From: Tyto alba
Lineage: Eukaryota; Chordata; Aves; Strigiformes; Tytonidae
Assembly: GCF_018691265.1 (NCBI RefSeq)
Contig: NW_024881313.1
Span: 372,001 to 436,000, forward strand
Length of the DNA: 64,000 bases
Reading direction: 5' to 3'
Of the stretch, positions 1-11,534 are shown piece by piece. The position numbers and the translations under genes are program-made. The notes below the pieces were generated by a model, which worked only from the letters and a program-made list of their open reading frames with translations, did not search any database and was not told where the DNA came from. Position 1 is the first letter of the stretch; every line of letters begins with the position of its first letter.

Positions 1-3000
1 TTTGGAAAGGAAAATTAAGACTTCAAGGAGTCCCATAGCAAGTTTGCTGTTTCATACTGGATTTATGTGAAAGGCAATTGGAAATTGCTGTGTGGCTGTA
101 GGAAGTCTTGAGATAAGACATATGGAAAGAACATATATGACTGTAACAGATGGGTCAGAAAAGTTTCCTTTATTGATTCTGAAAATAGAAGCAGTCCCTC
201 CAGAGATAGAAATATGGTTTAGGAATAATAGCACAGATTTCAGCTGGTTTCTTTTTGCGGTTCATCAGACCATGTGATAAGTAGCTCATTTCTCTATATG
301 CTAGTGGTTTTGAGGGGTTTATGCCAAGATCTTACTTCCGTAGTGTTGTGCCTCCTTGGCTCAGTGGAATCATTGTAGATTAATTTTACATATGAAAAAA
401 TGACTAATAATCTGAGAGCACTCTCCCTTAAGTAAGGGAGGAAAGATGTTCCATAATGCAATAAGCTATTATTGCCTTTGCTGTTTTGATACAGGAGCAG
501 TCACATTATTACCTTCTCTATAGTTATTAATGCCCTTAAAATGCATTGTATCCTCCTTGCCATCTTCCATTCTGAATTTAATAGAGACTTTAATGAAATT
601 TTTATAGTAAAACAACTTGCCAGAAGGTCAAGAAAGCCAAAAATTAAATTGGGAATGGAAGTCATCTACACATTCTCTTCTTTTTTGTTTATGATAGTAC
701 TTCAGTCTGGAAAATGTGCTAGAAACTGATTATCAAAGATGGGAGAGGGAGAAGAGGGGGTGGGAAAGATAACAGAACACTACATAAAGTGTTGGGAAAC
801 TGCTGCCTCTTTTGCTAGAGTATGAGAAGCTTCAATAGCTTGACAATTATAAAGGTTGTGCTGCCTTAAATGCTTTCAGAATTACTTATACAGAACATTT
901 TTATTGACTTATGTTTTTCACAATTCCTTGAATCTATGGTTGTCTTCCATTGCTGCAGGAACATCTTCTGAGGCTGAATTATTGATTAGTAAAAGCTAGT
1001 AGGGCACAAGAACAGCTCAAACATCCTTTAGGCTGGGCAGGTTGGACACAAGTACTTTGATTACTTAATAAAACAAACAAACAGAAAGTGTTATCAAGAG
1101 AAATGGTTTAGTTGTGGGTTTGTGTGGTGAGGTTTTATTGGTGGGATTTTTTTGTTGTTGTTGTTTTTTTATTTATTTTTTTTTATTTGTCCTTTAATAA
1201 CTCTGAGTTTTCATATGTTTAAAATGTCAATGAAAATTAGAGGAAAAACGGTTTGGTGTGGTTTCTTTTTCCTGTTTGTTTGTGAGGGGGTTTGTTTTGT
1301 TTTGTTTTGTTTTGTTTTGTTTTGTTTTGTTTTGTGTTTTTTTTTTCCCTTATAGTAGACTTTTCTTTCTTTTGAAAGCATAATTTTAAAGGGACTGTGT
1401 GAAATTCACAGGAATGGTCAGTAAATGTAGCTGCCCAGCTTAGCCACAGATTGCTCTGCTCTGCAGAAGCCCCCAAATTTGTTTTTTTTTTTTCTGGAGT
1501 GGCATGGCACAGTTCATCTCTTGCTGTTCTCCTGGGCCTTTCTAAAATACCTTAATCTGTTAAGGCCTTGTTCCTGTGCTCAGTGGAAGTTGAGGTCATG
1601 TACTATGCTGAAGTACTGGGGCTCTGGTTACAGAAGCAAATACAGTTTGTAAAGCATGCGCTGCCAAGATAAACAGACTGTATTTTCTTAAGCATAATTA
1701 AGATTGAGAAAAACATGTACCTGTTATACTAGTCAGCAAGAAGAAAAAGTGTCTGTTTTCCTAAGAAATTATATTACAGGAGTGATGGACTGATTCTGAA
1801 GGACAAGATGGTGGTATAGGCCTTTAGAAACTAAAATAAGATATAATGTTATTTAGCCTAACTCTCATGCATTAGCATGAGTGTGGCAGGCCAGCAGGTA
1901 TGTGGAAGATGTGCTTCAAGCTGAGAATTGTTCTGCCTGTGTTGCATGTGTAGGCTAGCTAGTGAAAATTAAGTGGTGTGATGAGGAAGGCTAATTACTT
2001 TCTTCTGCTGGGTCTTGAGGTGTACTGGGGTGTGTGCTTGTGAACAGTCTCTCTCAGACTGGAAATTTGACTTGTTGGAAAAGTTCATGTTTTCCTAGAT
2101 ATTGGCCACCACTGTGATTCAGCTGCGTGTAGAAATACATTATCTTAAAATCCAAGCTTCAAGGGTAAAGAAAGTAAATGGATACGTGCCTTGCTTAGAG
2201 ATGGGTGACAACTTCTTGAGGATATGCAGTGTGTAACCTGGGGACCACTGACAGATCAGGGAGGAAAGCAAAGCAGGTGGAGAAGCTGTGACCTAGCAGT
2301 GAAATTGCTGTTCTGGATCAGAAAACACATAATCAATTCCTCTACACTAAAGCTATACTTTCAGAACCATTTGAATAACTCAAACCTCTCAGAGCAGCCT
2401 TACACAAGTACCTGTGTTGTTTTAGGGCATCTACAAGGTCAAAAAGCAGAGATCAAATGATATGACCTGTTCCTGGTCTGCTATTATACTATGATATCTG
2501 TTCTAGGGATTAAGTGTGAAGGTAAACTGGCCCATGATAAACACACCAAGCATATCTTCCAGACAGTGATTAGTAAATATATCTTACTAGTCTTCAACGT
2601 GTTCATGCTTTGCTACATGAAATTTTAATAGTATTGAACATTTCTTTTGTTGCTAATACTATGCTGTTCAAACAAAATCAAACCAACAAACACTTGGGCA
2701 GATGTCCTTACAGTTCAATCTATTGCACAGACTGTTCCTCTCCTAGACATAAGCTTCACTGGCATCTGTTTATAACTGAAGACAGTTAGCAAAGAGTCAC
2801 AGTCCTTGCACAATACAATGATTTAGAAAATAAGATTCTAAGTGCTATTTAATTGGACATTGGGTTAGTAGGGCGGGAGTACAGTAGAATTGTTTTAGGA
2901 CCAAGTGGTGGGAAGGGGCAGCAACTTACTAATGGTTCTGAACAAATAGTCTTGACAGTATCCTGTCAGCCAAGTTTGGGTAGGAATCATAAATAGATCT

Positions 3001-6000
3001 TCATCTAAATGAACTATGATATGGAAATCCTAGGAGTCTGACATAACACCTTGTTTCGATAGTGTATAAAATGTACAGAGCATGGGTGCAGGCGTGATTA
3101 CAGATTAGTGGAAGTAATCACAGCTGATCCAAAAGATGGAGATACACATAATTTTGAGAGTGCATTTCTGCTGTGAAAAGGGAAAAACTCTTAGCCATTT
3201 TATGGAAAATTGGTACAGCTACAGATTAGACTAACTTGCTGTAGTATTCTTTTATTGCCTGGAGGGGAAAATTGCAATAAGAATGTTGCTTTCAGAAAAA
3301 TTCTTCTCTGAGTAAGAATCTCTAAGTGCAAATGAAGATGGAAAAGGAAGGAGATGTGATATAACCTGACTTAAACTGAAAAATTAGGAGAGGTATGTTG
3401 CACCATGAACCTTTCAAAGTGATGTTGGTTGGAAGAAAATAATTTAATATAGCAGAGGAGAGAAGATTTGTGAGGTCAAACACCCAGCCAAGATTTATTC
3501 CTGTACTGTGAGTCAGCTGGTAAAACAGGGCTACAATGAAAAACCCTAACTACTAACTCTTCCTTCTTTTTGGAATTTTAAGACTGCTCACGTGCATAAG
3601 TGATTGCAGAAGTAGGCCCACTTTTTTTTTTACTGGACAGGGATTATTAATAAGGAATACTTTCAGGATGAAGCATTCTGGTTTGAACTTTCTTTGGCAG
3701 TTTTATTTTTGAGTGTGCCAGAAAAGCACTTGGGAGATGGAGAAGAATGGGATAGAACTTCTCTTACAAATCTTTTTCTTCACAGTGCCTGAAGAAAAGT
3801 CACTTTTTTAATGCCCTTTGCCAAAAGAGTTGCAGAGGAATGTTCCTGGACTGAGCCTAGGCATAAGGACCATGGTCACTGTATGTTTGCTCATGCATGT
3901 TCTGCTGTCTGCAACAGGGTTATATACTTTAATCCTCTTCCATCCCAGAATCATTCCTATTCCTGGCAGCAGTAATCTGTACAGATATGCAAGAAAAGGC
4001 TGGATCTCTGATAGAATAGTGGGCACAGAGCAGTACAGAGCTTTAAGACAAGGTCTGCATGAACCAGAGTAGTTGTGCTTCTGTTATACTCTGAATCCTC
4101 ATACTTCAGATTTTGCCAACATGATGAAAAGTTGCTGCAGTCTGTAAAAATTATTAAATGATTGATTTCTAGTAGCAGAGTAGACTGGGGTGTGAGTCAT
4201 ATTATATCTGACGTAATGTGGCTCAAAACATCTGAAATAATAAAAAACAATTACATATTTTGGTCTCTTGACTGAAATAACAAATGTTTCATTCTGCATA
4301 AATGAAGTAGGTAAAAGTGCAGACAAATGAATATCTTTGGTCTTGCTTCCAAAAATTTCATAAAGTCAAAGACTGTTCTGTTTTAAAATAAGTATATAAA
4401 ATAAAAACTCTTGCCAGATAAAGCCATGAGCCAAATGAAACTGTATTGGGGAGGCAGAATGAATGAAACTCAAGGGGAAAAAAGGCTTTCATGACTATCA
4501 TTCAATAATAAGTGATTATCACTACAGATTCAGTGATCAGAATCACTTTCGATATGTTAAGATATGTTCAACATCTCCTCCAGTTCCTGTTACAGCGATC
4601 TTAGTGTTGTCTTCCTCTGTCAAAGACACATTTACACACTGTATTTCTGTAGCTGTGAATTATTTTAGCAGTGCTGAGCCCAACAGAGAAGTAGGTTGAT
4701 CCAAGAAGTACACGTATTATGCATAATGGAAATTACAATGGGTGCCCTGCATTAATCCAACTGCACAGGAAATGAAATATCACTAGAATTTAAAGTTACA
4801 CACATTTCTATTTTTGTTTTTAAACTTTCTTAAACAATAGCTTACCAGTGGAAGCATTTTACTCGTGAACATTTAAAGCATATTAATGCATGATACTAGT
4901 ATCCCACTGTCAGCTGCAGAGTGCAGTAACTGTTTCAAACACTTTTCAGTAACAGTACCCAAATTGCATGGGTGCTGCATTCTGGTCTTAGGTTTCTTTG
5001 CAGAACATGCAATTGAAAACAGCAAAGCTAATATTTAATACACTCTCTTCCATATTTTCTTAGTAAACAAAAGCTTAAATTATATGTCTTTGAAATTACT
5101 CTTCAGATGCCATTCAGAGAATATTAAGAATAAATTAAACATGAGATTGAAGATCTGTGACTTTTGCTTCCAGCAAAGTCAGCCTTTAAAGTCAAAATCT
5201 GTTTTCTGAATCTTTCTGTAAGGTACATAGCTGGGCAGTTCAGTAAGTTCAAGAGGGAGTGAGGAGTAAGGCCTTATCAGGCATTTACTTTGATCTTTTT
5301 GGCACTTCATTCTGTGAGACTGTATATACAGAAAGCAGGTTGGTGTTTAAGCTCCCTATGGACCACATAATATTGCTCTTTCTGCTATCTTCAAGGACTT
5401 CAATAAGGAAAAACTTCCAGCCTTTTTTTAGAATGATTCCTTGGATAATAGTGTTTGAAGGGTGTGGAAGGATGACATTTTAATTTGAGGAAACACTTCA
5501 CTTTATCTATCTAACCAATTGCCTCTGCTGTCATTAGCATTGCAGTATGTGGCAGGGAGGAGGGAATCTTTAGTTCCTCCTTGAGGTCATAGTCTTTATA
5601 GACTTGTGTCTAAGAATTTTCCTATTCTGAGGAAACATTCCAGCATGAATGCTGTGGAAGTTGTAAGTAGTGCACCGCCATGTGGGCTGTGTCCCAGGGG
5701 TGTGTTGGTACTTGTGGATGTTGTGAATCCATCCAGGAGAGCATGCCTTATCCCCAGCCTTCCTGTAGAGAAGGGATTTTTTTTTTTTTCCTCGTTTGTT
5801 ATGAGACAGTCCTTTAGTTTGTCATGTCACAACAGGAACATGTCAGCTATACTTTTGGGGCCTGAATTATCTCAGCTGAAAAAGCATCTGGGTTTTCTGG
5901 TCAGTGTTTTGAAAGTCAAACCATGAATTTCCATGTATTAGAGGAGGCTGCAGCACAGCATGCTGTTGGTGTTTATGTGTTAACAAGTGTTTCAGAATTC

Positions 6001-9000
6001 CAGGCTCCTTGGTGCATACTTGGAAGTACCAAGAAATAAATTCCATTCCTCGGGGCCTAGAACTGATGTATAAACTGCAACAGCACTTATGATGGTTTAG
6101 CTCATGGCTTTAGCAGTGTTGGTTCAGGCTTCAGACAACATCATGGGGATAGAGAAAGGTGGTTTAGAGCAACACTGGGTTTACTTCTGCTCTGCTCTGC
6201 CAAGCATGGGCTGTGTACTGGAACTGTGAATGCTTTATGAGAAACCAAGAAAAGCATTTTGAGGGCTGGTGGCTGTTTTCACTTACTGAGATTACCCCTT
6301 CTGGCCAGGGTTTTGGGAATGGCTCTGGTTAGTCCAAGAAAAATGAGCGGAGCCAGTTTAGCAAGCTATACCCAGTCTGTGCTATAGAAGAGTTACGTAG
6401 ATTTTGCTGTGAAATATGCCTGTAACCTGGAGCTGTGATACATCAGCTCTTACTGCAGACTACTCTGCTCCTTGTGCTCATACTTTGAAATTATGCAGAG
6501 AGTATGAGCAACAGTATGCCAGAGCTTTTGGAGATAGTACTTTATCAAGAAAAGCATGCTGCTTATACGAATAACAGTTCTAACAATTATTCTATAAAGG
6601 TGCTTGGAGCTGGTTTGGTATTATGATGTATCTCACCTATGGTGTTAAAGTGAGTGGAAATGCTTTCTGAAACCCAAACTCTACAGTTTAGACATATTGG
6701 GGAAAAGTAGGCATATGCTATATGCTTTAGGACTTCCAAGTTGAGACCATGGAATTGTTACCAAGAAAAAGGTGGCCTGATATGAGATTCCATCTGACTT
6801 GTGGTATCCCATAACACCATCCAGAAGTTGCGCTACACTTATATTCTTCTGGTATTTTAAACTTTTATATCTCATTGAATCTGTATCAGATAGATAAGAG
6901 TCTTTTCATTTGAGCTAATTTGAGGAGTCCTCCTTTAAAGGAAACAATCAGCTTGAAATTGTATCCATACCTAAAATGCAGATAGATGTCTCTGGATCAC
7001 TGAAATGGGAGAAAAAGACCATGCAAATAACCTCAACAGCAGTATTTGAGATGCTTGGAAGATTAAAGAAAGGGGTTTTCAGTCAGATTTGACTAAAGGG
7101 TGTGTGAAAATGCAAGCAGGGCAACTATTTCAGATGTTTTTCAGAGCTCAGAAAGCAAGACTTTGTTCATGCCAATAAAAAGGATTGCACCAGATATATT
7201 CAATATCTTTACAGTTTTTCTCTCCTCTGAAATAACCTTCTAAGCCCATATTTTTTTCTATTTCTTTAGATCAAAATGGTTCTGAAAGCATATTGTGTAA
7301 TTATAAAAGCAGCCATGGAAGAGCTGTTCTACATGTTACTGCTTGCTTTCTGTGCATGAATAACTTATTCAAAAGCTCAGAACAATCAAAAAATTTATTT
7401 GAAGAGAAAAATGGGTCCTGACAATGCTTTTACTAGTTATAAGTTATACATGTATGTGTGACGTAATATATTAGGCAAATTTCAAGAGGTTTTTTAAGAC
7501 TGTATATGGATAAGGTAAGTGTGGAAGAAAAATCTCTGAAGCAGAATTATTATGCTGTCTCCCTCCAGTTCTATCATTACAAAACCAAAATCTTTTAATG
7601 TCATAATTTTTTTGCTTCAGAGTTTTCCTTTGACTAATTCATAGATGACACTTCTTTATCAGTACATCTGATAGATTTAGATCTGATACATTTGTCCTAA
7701 GGATATAATGGTGGTAAGTGGTTGAAATGAGCCCCAAGTACAAAAATGTACTATTGATATATTTTTACAAAAGAACAAACTTAAAGGAATACTTAGAATG
7801 CAGGGAAATATATTAACAATAACAGGTAAAAAAAAGGTACTGTCTGGTATATATAAGAAAGATAGCAGTAAGATGTAGGCTTTCTTAATGAAAGACTAGC
7901 TTTGTCTAGCTCATTGGTTTAAAACATAATTCAAGAATCTAATTCACAGTTGGATTACTATTGCCTTTGGGGGGACCCATAGAAGTTAATTATTTTAAGC
8001 CAGTGTTGATAAAAGCAGCTTTAACTTGCAAGAACATTTCTATTACACTAAAGAAATTAGATAACTTATTCCTAGTTAAATTACTGTGGGCAATACAAAG
8101 ATCCATTAGTTTCCATGGTTAGTCCATGCCTGCAATATTGCAATCTAGTGTAGTTGCCAAGACCTAGTGACAAGATGTATTAATCTCTGAAACTAACTAA
8201 TGTGAAATGTGACTGAAGTAAAGACTATATCAGGCTTCATAAAAAAATTACAAGTAAGGCAGGTAATATCTGCAGCTAAAAAAACTAAAAGAACAGATAG
8301 TGACTTTTCATCTGCATTAAGTTTGTACTTTAACACTTCAGGACATTGTGGGTGGATGTACCAACTCTTTTGTTTCCTAATTCTTGGTTCATTCCCATCA
8401 GCAAAGCTTGGCACCAGCCAATGTTCATGTCTGTACTAGTTTTTCTTGGTTCCATCTCCACTTGATATTGGAATATTTTACTTATGATGGGACCTAATAG
8501 AAGTACCGCAACTTCTACTGGTTCTCACTGTCTCCATGGCCTTCAGGGGATTGCTCTGAGCTATAGTAGGCTGCAGAAATGTCCAAACTGATGCTATTTG
8601 TACAAGCGGTTGAATCAACTCTCTGTTACTCTGCATTTAGCTAAGGTAAAGTTATGCTTGATTTTTTTGTAACATAAATTCAGTAATATTCCAAAAGACC
8701 TAAGGTTTCCACTTAGTCTGATTTCAGTTCAATACAGTTTTATTTATTGAAAATAAAAACAAACTATTTCTTTAATATTCTTATCCACTCCTTAACAAAC
8801 ATCCTAAGACACATGGATCACCCAAGTTTCTTTTAACAAGGCTGCTATGAAAAGACATGGTTCTACCTATCTATAGTGAGGTCTTGGTTGGCCTTTCAGT
8901 ATCCATTGCAACCTGCCTCTCTTCCTCTTAAATAAGGAGGAGGAGAGGGTTCCTTCTGCATACAAACCTTAACTCAAATGCCTGCTGCTGTCATGTCCAG

Positions 9001-9938
9001 ATTAGACTCATTATCACACACATTCTGTGCTCTGGACTAAACCTTTTAAATCAGCCTCAGGTTGATGTAAAATGACTGTGATGCCTGGAACTTTCCTACG
9101 TACAGTTCAAGATGCTGGGTTTCACCTACAGATCCATAAATGGCCCTGGGACTTTTTCAGCTGGTGAAAGCATTTGGGCAGTCTTATCACCAATATGAAG
9201 TAGAGGCCCATAACCTGGATCAACCTTTGTTTGATGGTGGGAGATGTTGTTAGCCCCTCTTTTGTGGTAGTAATCTTTTTTGGGGGAAGCAGGTGGAAAT
9301 AGTAGTGTAAAGAGGAAGATGATATGTCATTTTGTGATGAATTATTGCTGTTTATTTCCTGGCTTTGCTGCATGCTCTTGGCTTTTTATGTTGTAGTTTA
9401 AATGTACAGATCTGCTCCAAAGAGCAGATTAGTGCCAGTCTCTAACCCCTTCCATATCTCTTCTGCTGCAGCTCCATGTAGTGATTTGAAATAAAATGAC
9501 ATACCTGGAAACTGGCAGCCCACAAACACATTAAAGAAGTTCCTTTCCCTCTTTTTGTCTTAGATTTAAGTGTTTGTTTGTCGATCTTGGTCATGTCTCA
9601 AATTCTGTAGTGGGGTTATGAATTACAGCAGAGAAATAATATCTATAGTCTTGTCCATGTTACAAGTCTAATCTGTCTAGAACTTGATAGGATTATGGGT
9701 GAGGTAGGAAGGAAATCATTACTGAAACAGCAACAGCAGTGGAAGATTTCATTAGTGTGTTTAAACTAGTTGGGGGGAGGTGAGGTGCCCTAAACTGAGT
9801 TTTTTCTATGGAAGTCAGTGATTGCACTGCTCTAAACTAGTTATGAGCTGCAGTTAATTACTGAATGTGAAGATTTGTCTGTCTTCCAAGCATTTTTAAA
9901 ATGAATAGAGGTGTTGCTTTGTGATACATGAGTGGCAC
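1..9938. other. Unique AT-rich DNA, no gene recognised
   Basis: No reading frame here looks like a known protein. The open frames are short, mostly below 90 codons with one of 106 codons at 5,606-5,926, and none shows a recognisable domain or a convincing exon structure. The stretch holds simple repeats near 1.15-1.35 kb and scattered short hairpins, for example a 7-bp stem (CTCATGC/GCATGAG) near 1,864-1,882. I saw no dispersed repeat with recognisable ends. It is probably intergenic or intronic. Ancient degenerate repeats could be present and missed by eye. Confidence 0.6.
1291..1335 (+). repeat. (TTTTG)n microsatellite
   Basis: About nine uninterrupted TTTTG units are followed directly by a run of T. 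A second T/G-rich stretch lies just upstream, near 1,147-1,190. This is a plain length-variable simple repeat. The long frames that cross it on either strand are products of the repeat. Confidence 0.95.
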
Positions 9939-10585
9939 TGTTGCTCTGAAACAAAAAAGGCCCAAACAATAGGCCTCAAACCAAGGTTGACTTCTGAGTG
10001 AATACCCCGACCAGCAAACAGCATCTTATCAGCAGCATGAAGCAACCAGCATCTTATCAGCATGAAAATCCAACCCTGGGAACAATCCCTGAAAACTCTA
10101 AGTAAACAACAGGAAGTAACTATAAATCCCAAATGTAAAGAAAAACGGAGACTCCTCAGACGTGCCCGGATCCTGGCCAGATCCAGACACGCCTGAGTGA
10201 GGCATATCAATCTACCAGATATCTTCCGTGCATTTTGTATAGACTTGTTTGTTAAAATGTATAACAGCCAGACCCTCTCACAGCACAGACGCAGACCTCC
10301 CCTACGAGCGGGCGCCCTGCGTGGGACTTCCCAGCTGCCGGGAAAGGCTCTGCGACCCTTCGCTGGGACGGGGCTCCCCAGCTGGTGCACGGGGAGGGGG
10401 GATGGTAAAGTATGAGGGCAGTTGGTGATGGATCTTTCTTAATCACTATAGCCAGCTTTATGTAGTAATGACTAGGTGAGTTACCTTGCTTATTCTTTCT
10501 GCTGCTTTAAACTAAAGTAAAATAAGCCTATTTCTTTAGCTTAGTGTCTGCGTCCTTTGTGTTAACCCCGTCAATTGGCAAAACA
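9939..10585 (+). mobile_element. Solo LTR of an endogenous retrovirus (LTR-B)
   Basis: A block of about 647 bp differs from its surroundings: it is richer in GC and CpG, especially at 10,285-10,400. It begins TGTTGC and ends AAAACA, so it has the TG...CA termini of an LTR. On the + strand there is a TATA-like TGTATAG at 10,236-10,242 and a T-rich, CTTT-containing end that would suit U5. A near-canonical AATAAG lies at about 10,521. Near the 5' end a 28-bp unit (CAGCATCTTATCAGCA...) occurs twice. No perfect target duplication is visible: the 5-bp flanks GGCAC and TGCTC match at 3 of 5 positions, so the ends are approximate. No gag, pol or env sequence adjoins it. A 164-codon minus-strand frame across it has no recognisable domain and is probably incidental. 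Confidence 0.65.
10019..10072 (+). repeat. 28-bp tandem repeat inside LTR-B
   Basis: Two adjacent units both contain CAGCATCTTATCAGCA. They start at 10,019 and 10,047, and the second is slightly shortened. Duplications in the U3 part of LTRs often carry enhancer sites, but that role is only inferred here. Confidence 0.8.
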
Positions 10586-11020
10586 TGCTCTATTGGTGGA
10601 TGCTCTGCTCTCCGAGTTGTTTCACCAGAAGTCAGTTTCCTTGTTTTAGTCACCAATGCAGTCCTTCGTGTGCAAGAAAAGCACAGTGAATGTAGCAATT
10701 CTAGTAAAATAATTTGACAGAAAGTGGTTAGTTTTTAACATAGAGTCGTTGTCTTGAGTATCGTGTGAATGATTGGATTTAGTATTAATATATTAGTTGG
10801 CAGAAATGATTTTTTTTCTCCACCTGCTTTTGTGGGGGGTACAGAAGCTATTGTTGAATGATGAACACAGTGGGTACAGACTGAGGTGAAAGGAGAATAA
10901 ACCAGTGCTCCAAAATACCTTTCTTCCTCACTTTTCCCCAAAAGAAAGATGTGAGAGGAGAGTACATGTAGTAGAAATCCAAGTTATAGGTCTCAAGTAA
11001 AATTATCTGAAATGGCTAAA
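10586..11020. other. Unique spacer between LTR-B and LTR-C
   Basis: This 435-bp AT-rich stretch between two same-strand LTRs shows no retroviral coding sequence. The two LTRs are therefore unrelated solo insertions and not the ends of one provirus. I see no gene in it. Confidence 0.6.
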
Positions 11021-11281
11021 TGTAGCAGGACGGCTGGGAAGAACTGGGAGTGCTGTACAGCTATTGAATGATGAGGACATCTTGAGCCTGGTCGGCCAGA
11101 AGCCTTGGGAGTAGCAAACAAGAATGTAGAATAACAAGATAAGGATGCTGAGCTTTGTCTGAAGAAAACATGCAGGGAGACAGTTGAAGGAAAACATCTG
11201 GCTGTTTCTTAAACGGGGAAGTTTTCTACTTTGAGCTAAAAGTGTATAGATCATTGTGTTTGTGATTGTAAGATTTAATTA

Positions 11282-11396
11282 ACCAATAGGCTTAAGACAG
11301 CAGTAACTAACTTGTAGCCAATGAGTTGTCTGGTGTATTATGGACAGAGGGTAATGACCATTGAAATGTTGACAAATATTGTTAGAGACTGTATAG
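11282..11396 (+). promoter_or_regulatory. LTR-C promoter: two CCAAT boxes and TATA box
   Basis: CCAAT occurs at 11,282 and 11,317, and TGTATAG at 11,390. The spacing fits an RNA polymerase II promoter starting near 11,420. Whether it is still active cannot be judged from the sequence. Confidence 0.5.
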
Positions 11397-11413
11397 CTGT
11401 AGAAGCTGTTGAC

Positions 11414-11419
11414 AATAAA
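11414..11419 (+). terminator. LTR-C polyadenylation signal
   Basis: A canonical AATAAA lies 18 bp after the TATA-like box inside LTR-C. It would define the R/U5 boundary about 15-20 bp downstream. Confidence 0.6.
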
Positions 11420-11534
11420 CAACTTCGGCAATGACTTCGACCATGACTTTGACTTCGGCTTTGATTTCAACTCTGAACTCTTGACCTCTTACCTACACCC
11501 ATCCGGAGTCCCATCTCTCAATCACTGTCATACA

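Larger units (their letters stand above)
11021..11534 (+). mobile_element. Solo LTR with compact promoter (LTR-C)
   Basis: A segment of about 514 bp starts TGTAGCAGGA and ends near CATACA. It has the classical order of LTR signals on the + strand: CCAAT boxes at 11,282-11,286 and 11,317-11,321, a TATA-like TGTATAG at 11,390-11,396, and AATAAA at 11,414-11,419. The short gap between the TATA box and the poly(A) signal implies a very short R region. This layout is like that of avian alpharetroviral and related class II LTRs. Downstream U5 contains three repeats of a GACTTCG-type motif. The 3' end is approximate: no clear target duplication was found, and CTACA near 11,493 is an alternative end. 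No internal retroviral sequence follows. Confidence 0.65.

Noticed and set aside
1152..1476. Phe/Cys-rich (+) and Lys/Asn-rich (-) frames near 1.2-1.4 kb
   Set aside because: They translate the TTTTG microsatellite and T-rich DNA.
9896..10390. 164-codon minus-strand frame across LTR-B
   Set aside because: It lies inside a repeat with low stop density, shows no retroviral or cellular domain, and crosses the LTR edge into unique DNA.
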